In this document: positions 17,495 to 25,528 of the stretch, one piece after another
Numbering within the stretch: the stretch's first letter is position 1
How the letters are laid out: every line of letters begins with the position of its first letter
DNA from: JBAZOO01 sp041648735
GTDB taxonomy: Bacteria > Verrucomicrobiota > Lentisphaeria > Oligosphaerales > CAITYL01
Assembly (NCBI GenBank): GCA_041648735.1
Contig: JBAZOO010000008.1
Location: forward strand, 1 to 64,000
DNA length: 64,000 nt
Direction of reading: 5' to 3'
The notes under the pieces: model-generated
The model's input: only the letters and a program-made list of their open reading frames with translations
What the model was told of the DNA's origin: nothing
Database searches by the model: none
Made by a program: the position numbers and the translations under genes

Positions 17495-17675
17495 TCAAGC
17501 GATTCCAAGAACGGGAAGCACCGGCCGATGCGCAGCGTGGTTGAAGAGGAAGAGCCCGGCCATCAGCTCCTCGACAGTGGACTTGATAGCCGACCAGCGT
17601 CACCTGGGGATCCGCCAGGAAATCCTGCCGGGTCTGCCAGCGGAAGCCGCAATGGGGGCCCTTGAAGATTGGCAT
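17495..17675 (-). pseudogene. frameshifted relic of a small conserved hypothetical gene
   Basis: From ATG 17675 the minus strand reads MPIFKGPHCGFRWQTRQ, DFLADPQVTLVGYQVH, and then, one frame over, VEELMAGLFLFNHAAHRPV up to a TGA at 17497. I recall conserved small proteins with the blocks WQTREDFLADP, LIGYQ and EAGLFLFNH; here an extra base near 17578 breaks the frame and the Cys-rich C-terminal part of that family is absent. Function of the family is unknown to me. The flanks (17299-17494 and 17676-17852) show no convincing gene, only a short A+T-rich patch around 17352-17371. Confidence 0.5.
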
Positions 17676-17852
17676 CCGCCGGGATCCTTGGGGTGGTGGC
17701 GGCACCGTTCCTGGCGATTGTGGCGATTGCGACGGTGCTGCCGCGGGCCACCGCCGCGCTCTTCTTCGCCCGGCTCAGCCTTTTCTCCAAACCGGTGACG
17801 CTGGCCAGCCTTGGCCGCTGGCCGCCGGCGCCGCGCCCCGGCGCGGCTCCGC

Positions 17853-19094
17853 TCACCCCTGGCCGCCGCCGGCCCGCCAGGCCGCCAAGGCGGCCGGGAA
17901 GGGGGCGAGGGCGCGCGGGCAGATCCCGAGGACATGGGCGATGGCGACCCCGTAGTTGGTGAGGGGGACGCCGGCGCGGTCGCAGCGGCGCAGGCGGTGG
18001 AGCATCTGCCGGCGGTTCCAGGTGCAGGCCCCGCAGTGGATGACCAGCTTGTAGGGGGAGAGATCCTCGGGGAAGTCGCGGCCGCTCTTCACCTCCACCT
18101 GCAAGGCGCCGCCGACGTACTGCTCCAGCCAGCGGGGGATCTTGACCCGGCCAATGTCGTCGCCAATGGCGTGATGGGTGCAGGCCTCGGCGACCAGGAT
18201 GCGGTCGCCGGGGCGGAGCCGGTCGATGGCGGCGGCGCCGCGGGCCTGGGCGACCAGATCCCCCTTCAGCCGGGCGAAGAGGATGGAGAAGGAAGTCATG
18301 GGCACCGCCGGCGGCGTGTCGGCGGCGACCTTGAGGAAGGCCTGGCTGTCGGTCACGACCAGGTTGGGCGGGCGGGCCAGCCGCTCCAGGGCGGCGCGGA
18401 GTTCGCGCTCCTTGACCACCAGCGCCAGGCAATCGGCGTCCAGCAGGTCGCGCAACACCTGGACCTGGGGCAGGATCAGGCGGCCCTTGGGCGCCTCCTT
18501 GTCGATGGGCACCACCAGCACGGCCAGGCCGCCGGGCGGCAGCAGGTCGGCGACGATGGCCGGCGGCGCGCCGAGGTCGGCGGGCACCACCGCCTTGAGC
18601 GCCCAGCGCAGCGCCTCCACCCCCGCGCCGGTGCGGGCGGAGACGGTGGCGATGCCGGCCGCGCACGGTGCCAGCCGCGCCAGGAGCGCCGGTTCCGGCT
18701 GGGCCAGGTCGCCCTTGTTGAAGACCACGAACGCCGGGATCTCCGCGGCGTCAAGTTCGGCCAGGAGCCGCTCCTCGAAGGGCGTCCACTCGCCGGCGGC
18801 GGCGATGACCAGGGCCAGCTCGGTGCGCTCGAGGACCTTGCGCGTCGCCTGGATGCGCTGCGCGCCGAGGGCGCCGACGTCATCGATCCCGGCGGTATCG
18901 ATGAACACCACCGGCCCGACCGGCGCCAGCTCCATCGCCTTCTCCACCGGGTCGGTGGTGGTGCCGGCGACGGCGGAGACGATGGCCACCTGCTGCCCGG
19001 TGAGCGCATTGAGCAGCGAGGACTTGCCGACGTTGCGCCGGCCGAAGATGCCGATGTGCAGGCGCATCCCGCGCGGGGTCGTCTCCGCCTTCAT
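17853..19094 (-). CDS. hydF: [FeFe]-hydrogenase H-cluster maturation GTPase HydF
   Basis: 413 residues with a GTPase domain first: P-loop GRRNVGKSS, switch II DTAGIDD and NKGD. A dimerisation segment follows (~190-260), then the iron-sulfur scaffold domain with EACTHH and, about 50 residues later, HCGACTWNRRQML, the CxHx(n)HCxxC ligand set of HydF. HydF accepts the 2Fe subcluster precursor built by HydE and HydG and delivers it to hydrogenase apoprotein. Neither HydE/HydG nor a hydrogenase gene is in the window, but HydF alone implies a hydrogen-metabolising anaerobe. Its ATG overlaps the stop of the upstream FeoA-domain gene (ATGA). Confidence 0.93.
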   Translation of the reverse strand: MKAETTPRGMRLHIGIFGRRNVGKSSLLNALTGQQVAIVSAVAGTTTDPVEKAMELAPVGPVVFIDTAGIDDVGALGAQRIQATRKVLERTELALVIAAAGEWTPFEERLLAELDAAEIPAFVVFNKGDLAQPEPALLARLAPCAAGIATVSARTGAGVEALRWALKAVVPADLGAPPAIVADLLPPGGLAVLVVPIDKEAPKGRLILPQVQVLRDLLDADCLALVVKERELRAALERLARPPNLVVTDSQAFLKVAADTPPAVPMTSFSILFARLKGDLVAQARGAAAIDRLRPGDRILVAEACTHHAIGDDIGRVKIPRWLEQYVGGALQVEVKSGRDFPEDLSPYKLVIHCGACTWNRRQMLHRLRRCDRAGVPLTNYGVAIAHVLGICPRALAPFPAALAAWRAGGGQG

Positions 19095-19372
19095 GGGGAG
19101 TGCCTCGCGTTACGCTGCGCCACCCCGGGCTCGACCCAGACATGCAGGGCCATGCCGCGGCCCAAGGCCAGTTCGGTGCCGGCCACCCGCACCAGGATGG
19201 GGCCACGGAAGAGTTGCCCACCGAGCTTCACCAAGGTCGCGCCGGCACCCAGCCCCATGTGCGCCAAGCGCCGGCGCAATTCCTCGCCGCCCCGCACTTC
19301 AACGACGCGGTAGCTGCCGCCACTCGCGCAAGTGGCCAAGGTCAAGAGGGATGCACCGTCGCCTTTCATCAT
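19091..19372 (-). CDS. FeoA-domain protein
   Basis: A small protein (93 residues from ATG 19372) that is essentially one FeoA/SH3-like beta-barrel: SLLTLATCASGGSYRVVEV, then RRRLAHMGLGAGATL and ILVRVAGTELALGRGMA. FeoA partners the ferrous iron transporter FeoB or acts in metal-dependent regulators; no feoB is nearby. The start is uncertain: an in-frame ATG at 19471 would add 33 residues of non-conserved sequence, but a promoter-like TTGCAA-N16-TACATT ends just 12 bp before ATG 19372, which favours the short form with a very short or absent leader. Translational coupling to hydF suggests iron supply for cluster assembly. Confidence 0.72.
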   Translation of the reverse strand: MMKGDGASLLTLATCASGGSYRVVEVRGGEELRRRLAHMGLGAGATLVKLGGQLFRGPILVRVAGTELALGRGMALHVWVEPGVAQRNARHSP

Positions 19373-19384
19373 GGGGAAGGTTTC

Positions 19385-19412
19385 AATGTAGCCGGCGGCG
19401 GCGGGGTTGCAA
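19385..19412 (-). promoter_or_regulatory. promoter-like hexamers upstream of FeoA-hydF unit
   Basis: Minus strand TTGCAA (19407-19412), a 16-bp spacer and TACATT (19385-19390). It predicts a transcript starting only a few bases before ATG 19372. Confidence 0.5.
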
Positions 19413-19544
19413 CCGGGGCGGCGGGCGCCGAGAAAAGTAGGGGCGCCCCCCAGGTGCCGCCCTGGACTCATGGCGGTTGCGGAGCGGGGGCGCTCCGCCG
19501 GCTTTGTTGGGCGGACGCCTTGGGGCCGGGAAGGTGCGCGGCGG

Positions 19545-20396
19545 TCAGCGGCGGCGGCGGCTGAGGAGGCTGAGGCCCAGGCTCAGCAGCGCGAGGCTGG
19601 CCGGTTCGGGGACGCCCGTCCAGCCGATGTCGGACATCGCGGCATAGTCCAGCGCGGTGAAGCCCTTGCGGGTGCCGACCGTCAGTTCCGGATCCATGGC
19701 CGTTTCCTGGCCGCCGCTCATCAGCCCGCTCTGCCAATGGGCCAGGTCGCCGGCCAAGGGGACGTTGCCGCCGTAGGCCGCCACGGAGGCGGTGCCGGTG
19801 AAGGTGGCGCCACTGACCAAGTCGTCCCAAGCGGCGGTGGTGCCGAAGCCAAGCACATGCCCGAGTTCATGGACGGCGACGGAATAGAAGTCGTTCTCGC
19901 CGGCGCCCGGGCCAGTCGGGATGTCGAAATGCCAGGTCATGCCGCTGTTGAAGGAGATGGAGCCGCCCCAGCGGGTCGCGTCGGTGGCGTCGCCGCGATT
20001 CAGGGTATTGATGAACGCCGAGCTGCCGCTGCCGCTGTGGCCGCCATTGCCGCCGACGCCGAGCGAGCCACCATCCGTGAAGGTCCCCACGTAGACTTTC
20101 AGGGTGTTGGTGGCGAGGGAGAGGTCGTCCACGTTCACATCCGCGCCGTACGGGTCGCTCGGATTCATGAATGTCGCCGTCCAGGTGTTGCTGCCGCCCG
20201 GGGTGATCGCCGTGAGGGAGTTGGTGAACCCGGTGAAGGTGGCGGCGGCGGCGTTGAGGGCGGCCTTCACGTCGCTGGTGTACCAGCCGCCGCTGTCGTA
20301 GCTGTAGTCAAAGTCGATGACAATCGCCGCCTCCCCGGTCACGGCGAGGGCGGACGCCAGGGTGACGACGAGGGGCAGGGACAGGGTTGAGCGCAT
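19545..20396 (-). CDS. PEP-CTERM-anchored NF038122-like zinc metalloprotease
   Basis: 283 residues from ATG 20396 (AAGGAG about 8 bases ahead). A signal peptide (MRSTLSLPLVVTLASALAVTG region) is followed by a secreted domain with the zincin motif HELGHVLGFGT (HExxHxxxxxG) and a downstream AMSDIGW resembling the Met-turn. The C terminus is a classic PEP-CTERM sorting signal: VPEPASLALLSLGLSLL then RRRR. The protein is probably exported, processed by an exosortase and held at or released from the surface. Exosortase genes are not in the window. Its substrate is unknown. Confidence 0.85.
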   Translation of the reverse strand: MRSTLSLPLVVTLASALAVTGEAAIVIDFDYSYDSGGWYTSDVKAALNAAAATFTGFTNSLTAITPGGSNTWTATFMNPSDPYGADVNVDDLSLATNTLKVYVGTFTDGGSLGVGGNGGHSGSGSSAFINTLNRGDATDATRWGGSISFNSGMTWHFDIPTGPGAGENDFYSVAVHELGHVLGFGTTAAWDDLVSGATFTGTASVAAYGGNVPLAGDLAHWQSGLMSGGQETAMDPELTVGTRKGFTALDYAAMSDIGWTGVPEPASLALLSLGLSLLSRRRR

Positions 20397-20542
20397 GGGA
20401 GGCTCCTTTGCCGCGGGGTGGTTCCCGGACGCAATGAGATGGAAACGAATATAGCCGCCAATGACAGGGCGCGCAATTGTCCCGGCAGAAGGCCAGCGCC
20501 GACGAATTCCGGCTGGGCTTGGCGCGGGCGGCGGGCATTGAC

Positions 20543-20630
20543 GGCCCCAGGAGGGGCCTGGGAATAAAGCCCCCGGCTTCAGCCGGGGGGCTGGGTGTCT
20601 GGCATTGTGAGTTGCGCCCCAGCGGGGCGC
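20543..20630. repeat. cluster of three REP-like hairpins
   Basis: Three perfect or near-perfect stem-loops follow each other: ggcccc/ggggcc (20543-20558), agcccccggct/agccggggggct with a two-base loop and one bulged G (20568-20592), and gcgcccc/ggggcgc with loop AGC (20614-20630). The middle one resembles REP elements mobilised by IS200/IS605-like transposases. No transposase is nearby. Confidence 0.6.
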
Positions 20631-20821
20631 GAGAGGGGCCGGGCCGTTCCGGAGCAAAAAAGCCAGGCCCCTCCGGATCCTCCGGATCCTTCAATGCCCG
20701 CCGCGGCACCTGTCACCGCCCGCGCCCCAATGCGGCGGTTTTGCGGTTCGCCGACGTTTGAGGACAGCCGCCCGCCACGGGAAATTCTCCCGCCCCCAAG
20801 CCCCCCGTCCGCTCCACCCCC

Positions 20822-21011
20822 TGAAAGCAAAATTCCGGTCAGTCTGAGTTTCGCGCGGAGGTCACGGAGAGCGCGGAGGGGTGAGGGTGTCTTTTTTCCG
20901 TGGATTCCGTGGGCTCCGGGCGAACATTTGTGGATCAACATTTGCTGCGGCTGGCGACCGCGGAGGGGTGAGGGTGTCTTTTTTCCGTGGATTCCGTGGG
21001 CTCCGGGCGAA
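20822..21011. repeat. dispersed 22-bp unit plus 52-bp perfect direct repeat
   Basis: 20822-20843 repeats the unit at 13217-13238 with one mismatch. A 52-bp sequence at 20873-20924 is repeated without mismatch at 20960-21011. Both copies include TTCCGTGGATTCCGTGGGCT, a 9-10-bp-period pattern like the CACGAA repeats of the cobamide operon. The remaining sequence from 20397 to 21055 holds no supported gene. Confidence 0.8.
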
Positions 21012-21055
21012 ACTCTCCCGGTGGCAATCCGGCCTGGGCCCATCAGTCAGTTTGG

Positions 21056-22162
21056 TCAAGGATAGAGCCGGCAGGGGGCGGTGCGGGCGCGGAACTCGGC
21101 CAAGGCGGGTTCGAGGGCGTGGCGCCAGGCGTCGGTCTCCAGGGCTTGCAGGCGGGCGACGGGCCAGGCGCCGCCGTCGAGCCAAGCCCCCAGTCCGGGG
21201 GTGGGCGCCAGCTCCGCCGGCGCCAGCCGCGCCAGTTCCTGGAGGATCGCCATCTGGGTGCGGATCGGGTCAACCGCCGCGGGCTCCAGGAAGAGCAGGT
21301 GCGCGCCGCCGCAGGGTTGGCCGGCGAACTTGTTGAATCCCGGCTGGAAATGGAGGGGGCGGAAGAGGAGCCCCGGCAGGCGGCGGGCATTGAGGGCCTC
21401 GGCCAGGGCGTGGGCGTCGAGGAAGGGGGCGCCGAAGTAGGCGAAGGGCTGGCAGGTGCCGCGCCCCTCGGAGACGGCGGTCGCCTGCAACAGGCCGGTG
21501 CAGGCATAGGCGAGCACCGATTCGGCGGTGGGGAGGTTGGGCGACGGCGGAATCCAGGGCAGGCCGGTGGCCGCCCACGGATCGGCGCGCCGCCAGCCCG
21601 CCAGCCCGGCGACGTGATAGTCCGCCCCCCATTCCGGATGCTCCCGGCAGAGCCAGAGGCCGAGTTCGCCATGGGTCAGCCCCGGCAGCACCGGGAACGG
21701 CAGGGGGAAGAACTGCCGCGCCACCGGCCCTCGGGCGCCGAGGTAGGCAAGCGGCGAGGGGCGGTCGAGGACGACGACGCGCTTGCCGCGGGCGGCGGCG
21801 GAGCGGATGAGGTCGGCCAATGCCTGGTGGAAGGTGTAGGCGCGGTGGGAGGCGTCCTGGGCGCAGAACAGGGCAGTGTCCACCTCCTCCCAGAAGGCGG
21901 CGGGCACCTCGTGCCGGTCCCCATAGAAGCTGAAGACGGGGCGGCCGCCGCGGGGGTCGGCGTATTCCGCGACCTTGACGCCGTCCTGGAATTCGCCGCG
22001 CAGCCCGTGTTCGAGGGCGAGGAAGGCGCGGACGTCGCCAACCAGTTCGGGACGGTCGGCCAAGGCGGCGCCGGCTTCGGGCAGCCAGGCGGCGGGGGTG
22101 GCGGCGATGCCGATGCGGCCGCGGCAGAGGCGGCGGACGGCGGCCAAGTCGAATCGGACCAT
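21056..22162 (-). CDS. namZ: DUF1343/NamZ-type exo-beta-N-acetylmuramidase
   Basis: 368 residues from ATG 22162 (GAGG 8 bases ahead); a GTG eight codons upstream lacks a ribosome site. Family blocks are FYGDRHEVP, DRPSPL (usually DRPNP), GLTHGELGLWL, the very conserved WIPPSPNLPTAESV, EGRGTCQPFAYFGAPF and FNKFAGQPCGG. Characterised members (NamZ) release N-acetylmuramic acid from non-reducing ends of peptidoglycan fragments. No signal peptide is evident, so it may act in the cytoplasm on imported fragments. It is the last gene of a three-gene minus-strand cluster with an FAD oxidoreductase (30 bp upstream) and a Gfo/Idh/MocA oxidoreductase, pointing to amino-sugar salvage. Confidence 0.82.
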   Translation of the reverse strand: MVRFDLAAVRRLCRGRIGIAATPAAWLPEAGAALADRPELVGDVRAFLALEHGLRGEFQDGVKVAEYADPRGGRPVFSFYGDRHEVPAAFWEEVDTALFCAQDASHRAYTFHQALADLIRSAAARGKRVVVLDRPSPLAYLGARGPVARQFFPLPFPVLPGLTHGELGLWLCREHPEWGADYHVAGLAGWRRADPWAATGLPWIPPSPNLPTAESVLAYACTGLLQATAVSEGRGTCQPFAYFGAPFLDAHALAEALNARRLPGLLFRPLHFQPGFNKFAGQPCGGAHLLFLEPAAVDPIRTQMAILQELARLAPAELAPTPGLGAWLDGGAWPVARLQALETDAWRHALEPALAEFRARTAPCRLYP

Positions 22163-22192
22163 GGATGGGCCTCGCGGAAATGACACAACCGG

Positions 22193-23536
22193 TCAGAGGA
22201 GGATGGAGCCGCCGGCGCCGAGGGTCTGGCGGAGTTCGGCGGGAGCGACGGTGGCAACGGGGATGCCGTGGCGGTTGGCCAGCACGGCGGCGACGCCGGC
22301 GGCCTCGCCGAGCTGGTTCAGGTTGATCATGACCCGCAGCGCGCCGTAGGCCCCGCGGTCGGCGGCGACCATCCGCCCCGCCATGATGGCGTTGGGCAGC
22401 CGCCGGCTGACCATCACCCGGTAGGGGATGTTGTACCAAGTGGGATCTTGGGCGACGGCCCCGCGCCAGCGGCCGGTGGCCGTGCCGGCCGCGTCGTGGC
22501 TCACCATGGTGCCGTCCAAGTACTTGAACACAAAGCCGCCGCCGGTGGGGTTGTGGAGATCGATGCGGTAGCTGCCTTGGGCCACGGTGTCGGCGAAGGG
22601 GCGCCCCCAGAGCAGGTCCTCCTCGGTGACCGTGTATTCCGCCGCGAACCGGCGGGTTTCGCGGATGCCGATGGCGGAGGCGATGGCTTCCAGGGCCAGC
22701 GGCTTCTGGCCGGGGGCGTGTTTGCGGAGCATGTCCATGCAGGCGCGCAACTGGCGGCGCCCCTCGATTTCGGCGCGGGTCAGCCCGTCGGCGGTGGCGC
22801 AGTTGGCGCCGAAGACATGGGTTTCGGCGAAGAGCTGGGTGTCAGGCAGGCCGGGAACCGGGCCGCTCCAGCCGGCGTCCGGCTCCAGGCCGAACTCCTG
22901 CCGGTGCTGGCGGTGGAGCGCCTGGAAGTCAAGCCCTTCCCGCCAGAAGTTGCGGAGGCGGGCGCAGACGGTGGGCGGCTGCAACTGGGTGCCGATGGTG
23001 TAGGGCTGGCCGAGGTGCGCCATGAGGTCGCCGTCGCCGGTGGCATCAATGAACTGGCGGGCGCGGATGGCGCCGCGGCCGTCCTTGTTCTCCACCAGCA
23101 CGGCCTCGACGCGGCCATCGGCGCCGGCCACCGGGGCGCAGTAGGAGGTGTGGAGGAAGGGGCGGATGTCGTGCTCGACCACCAGCTCGTCCAGCTCCAG
23201 CTTCAGCTCCTCGCTGTTGAACTCGCACCAGCGGTTCGGGTTCCGCGCGTGCAAGGCCACGGCGCCACGCCTCTCCAGGCGTTTGACGACTTCGACCGAA
23301 AGGCCGCCGATGATCGGGCGGTCGCCGGCGGTGTCGTGGATCGAGTGCCAGATGTTGACCAGGCCGTGGGTGGCGGTGCCGCCGAAGGCGTTGAGCCGTT
23401 CCACAATCGCCACCGTCGCGCCGAGGCGTGCGGCCCGCACGGCGGCAAAGACGCCGGTGCAGCTTCCGCCGAGCACGCAGAGGTCGCAGTCATGGATCAC
23501 CGGCACGTCGCGCGCCGGTTCGTGGATGGTGGGCAT
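22193..23536 (-). CDS. FAD-dependent oxidoreductase (FAD_oxidored family)
   Basis: 447 residues. The N-terminal dinucleotide-binding fold has a modified glycine motif, VLGGSCTGVFAAVRAARLG (G-G-S-x-x-G), followed by the acidic end of strand 2 (VAIVER) and the GGTATHGLVN block typical of this family. DATGDGDLMA and a C-terminal FAD-contact segment (NAIMAGRMVAADRGA) complete it. Proteins of this group are frequent in sugar-degradation loci of Planctomycetes, Verrucomicrobia and Lentisphaerae, with unknown substrates. It lies between namZ and a Gfo/Idh/MocA gene on the same strand, so a redox step on a muramic-acid-derived or related sugar is a reasonable guess. Confidence 0.85.
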   Translation of the reverse strand: MPTIHEPARDVPVIHDCDLCVLGGSCTGVFAAVRAARLGATVAIVERLNAFGGTATHGLVNIWHSIHDTAGDRPIIGGLSVEVVKRLERRGAVALHARNPNRWCEFNSEELKLELDELVVEHDIRPFLHTSYCAPVAGADGRVEAVLVENKDGRGAIRARQFIDATGDGDLMAHLGQPYTIGTQLQPPTVCARLRNFWREGLDFQALHRQHRQEFGLEPDAGWSGPVPGLPDTQLFAETHVFGANCATADGLTRAEIEGRRQLRACMDMLRKHAPGQKPLALEAIASAIGIRETRRFAAEYTVTEEDLLWGRPFADTVAQGSYRIDLHNPTGGGFVFKYLDGTMVSHDAAGTATGRWRGAVAQDPTWYNIPYRVMVSRRLPNAIMAGRMVAADRGAYGALRVMINLNQLGEAAGVAAVLANRHGIPVATVAPAELRQTLGAGGSILL

Positions 23537-23592
23537 GGCGTCGGCCTCCCTGGTTCCGGCCGGGTTGGTTCCAAATTGCCCAAAACTTTCAG

Positions 23593-24687
23593 CTAGCGTG
23601 CGGAGTCCGCCCGGCGGCGGTCGGCCAGTTCCTGGGATTTCAGGCAGAGTTCGGCGGCCTTGAAGACATGGGCCTGGGTCATGGCCTTCTCGGTGCGGTT
23701 GAGGCAGTCGAGGATGAATTCGCCGAAGAAGGGGAAGCCGACCTGGCCGGCGAGCGGCAGGTGCTTCTCACCTTCGTGGGTGGCCAGGTAGAGGTGGTCG
23801 CCCTGGGATTCGCGGGCGAGGTCGAGGTATTTGCGCAGCTCGATGAACCCCTTGGTGCCGAGGATGATGGTGCGGCCGTCGCCCCAGGTGCGGAGGCCGT
23901 CGGGGGTGAACCAGTCCACCCGGTAGAAGAAGGAGGCGCCGTTGTTGCCTTCGATCTTGGCCTCGCCAAAGTCCTCGAACTCGGGGAACTCCGGATTGGC
24001 GTAGTTGGCGACGCGGGCGTCGGTGACGACGCCGTCGGTGGCGCCGGTGTAGGCGAGGAACTGCTCGCACTGGTGGCTGCCGATGTCGCAGAGGATGCCG
24101 CCGTACTGCTGCTTGCGGTAGAACCAGTCGGGGCGGGAGCCCGGCGCCCCGTGGCGGTGCGGGCCGAGGCCGATCACCTGGACGACCCGGCCGATGACCC
24201 CTTCCTGGATGAGCTGCCCGGCAAACACCGCGCATTCGACGTGGAGCCGCTCGCTGTAATAGACGAAGTACTTGCGGCCGGTCTCCTGGACGATGCGCTT
24301 CGCCGCGGCGAGCTGCGCCAGGGTGGTGAAGGGCGTCTTGTCGGTGAAATAGTCCTTGCCGGCCTGCATCACCCGGCAGCCGATGGGGCCGCGCTGGTCC
24401 GGGATGGCGGCGGCGGCGACGAGGCGGACTTCCGGCTTGGCGAGGATTTCGTCGAGGCTGCGCACCGGCGTCGCCTCGGGATGGCGCTGGCGGAACTGCT
24501 CGACCTTGGCCGGATCCGGGTCGTAGACATAGCGCAGTTCGGCGCCGGCTTCGATCAGGCCGTTGCACTGGCCGTAGATGTGGCCGTGGTCGAGGTGGGC
24601 GGCGGCGAAGACGAATTCGCCGGGCTTCACGACCGGCCGGGGCTTGCCCTGCGGCGCATAGTTCATGCCATCGGCTTTCTGGGTCAT
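23593..24687 (-). CDS. Gfo/Idh/MocA family oxidoreductase
   Basis: 364 residues from ATG 24687 (GGAG 9 bases ahead). A Rossmann-like N-terminal half has FVFAAAHLDHGHIYGQ, the DPDPAKVEQF segment after strand 2 and DYFTDKTPFTT, the EKP-like motif in which the lysine is catalytic in many members. The C-terminal half carries GGILCDIGSHQCEQFL, with the family's Asp/His active-site pair, and an antiparallel-sheet dimer domain. NAD(P)-dependent oxidation or reduction of a sugar or cyclitol is expected. It is the promoter-proximal gene of the cluster with the FAD oxidoreductase and namZ. Confidence 0.88.
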   Translation of the reverse strand: MTQKADGMNYAPQGKPRPVVKPGEFVFAAAHLDHGHIYGQCNGLIEAGAELRYVYDPDPAKVEQFRQRHPEATPVRSLDEILAKPEVRLVAAAAIPDQRGPIGCRVMQAGKDYFTDKTPFTTLAQLAAAKRIVQETGRKYFVYYSERLHVECAVFAGQLIQEGVIGRVVQVIGLGPHRHGAPGSRPDWFYRKQQYGGILCDIGSHQCEQFLAYTGATDGVVTDARVANYANPEFPEFEDFGEAKIEGNNGASFFYRVDWFTPDGLRTWGDGRTIILGTKGFIELRKYLDLARESQGDHLYLATHEGEKHLPLAGQVGFPFFGEFILDCLNRTEKAMTQAHVFKAAELCLKSQELADRRRADSAR

Positions 24688-24863
24688 GGCGGGGATCTCC
24701 GGGGGCGGGGTGATGGGGGGATGGAAACCGGGAGCGTAACCGTCCAACGCCAAGAATCAAGTTGCATCTGGCCGGCGGGAGCGTGTATAGTTCGGGAGTT
24801 TTTCCGCGGCCCGCAAGGCGGCACAACTTGATCCGGCCCGGCCGGATCGGGAGGGATGAGCCC

Positions 24864-25457
24864 ATGAACGACTGGTGGAGCGGCCTGAGCCTCGAGCTGC
24901 AAATCTATTACGGGATCGGGATCGTCTTCACCCTGATCCTGGTGATCCAGACCCTCCTGCTGGTGGCCGGCGGCACCGGCGAGGGGGATGCGTCGGCCGA
25001 GGCGGTGGATACCGGCGGCGAGCCCACAGCGGGGGAGGCCGACGTTGCCGGGCTGCATCTGCTGTCGGTGCGGGGCGTCACCGCCTTCTTTGTCGGCTTC
25101 GGCTGGGCCGGCGTCCTGGCGGCGCGGGCCGGGCTGGACTCGCTGTTGGCGGGGGTGGTCGCGCTGGTGGCGGGCAGTGTCTTCCTGGTCGGCGTCGGCC
25201 TGCTCATGCGCGCCCTCTACGCCCTCCGGTCGAGCGGCACGCTGGACTATCGCAACGCCATCGGCCGGGTCGGCACCGTCTACATCGCGGTGCCGCCGGC
25301 GGGCGACGGCAGCGGCCAGGTGGAAGTCATGATCCAAGGCCGGCTGACGCTCGTCGAGGCCAGCAACGCGGGGGCCAGCCGCATTCCCATCAACAGCAAA
25401 GTCAAGGTGGTGGCGCTGCTTGACGAGCGCACCCTGCGCGTCGAGCCGCTGCCCTGA
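24864..25457 (+). CDS. NfeD/YuaF-like membrane protein, flotillin partner
   Basis: 197 residues from ATG 24864 (GGGAGG about 9 bases ahead); an in-frame ATG 34 codons upstream lacks support. Three or four hydrophobic segments are visible (about 14-34, 68-88, 93-115), separated by an acidic Ala/Glu-rich loop, and then a C-terminal soluble domain (~125-197) with GRVGTVYIAVPP and INSKVKVVALLDERTL, an OB-fold of the NfeD type. Such proteins are usually encoded beside flotillins and help organise membrane microdomains. The flotillin gene follows after 71 bp on the same strand. Confidence 0.72.
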   Translation: MNDWWSGLSLELQIYYGIGIVFTLILVIQTLLLVAGGTGEGDASAEAVDTGGEPTAGEADVAGLHLLSVRGVTAFFVGFGWAGVLAARAGLDSLLAGVVALVAGSVFLVGVGLLMRALYALRSSGTLDYRNAIGRVGTVYIAVPPAGDGSGQVEVMIQGRLTLVEASNAGASRIPINSKVKVVALLDERTLRVEPLP

Positions 25458-25528
25458 CGTGGGGCCGGGGCCCCGGCTTCGCCAGTTTCGGCTTTCAGGC
25501 TTCACCCCCCAGGAAAGGAACCATTCCC

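Noticed and set aside
17669..17962. small membrane-protein-like open frame on the plus strand
   Set aside because: One hydrophobic stretch, then an Arg/Pro-rich tail overlapping hydF; probably a shadow frame.
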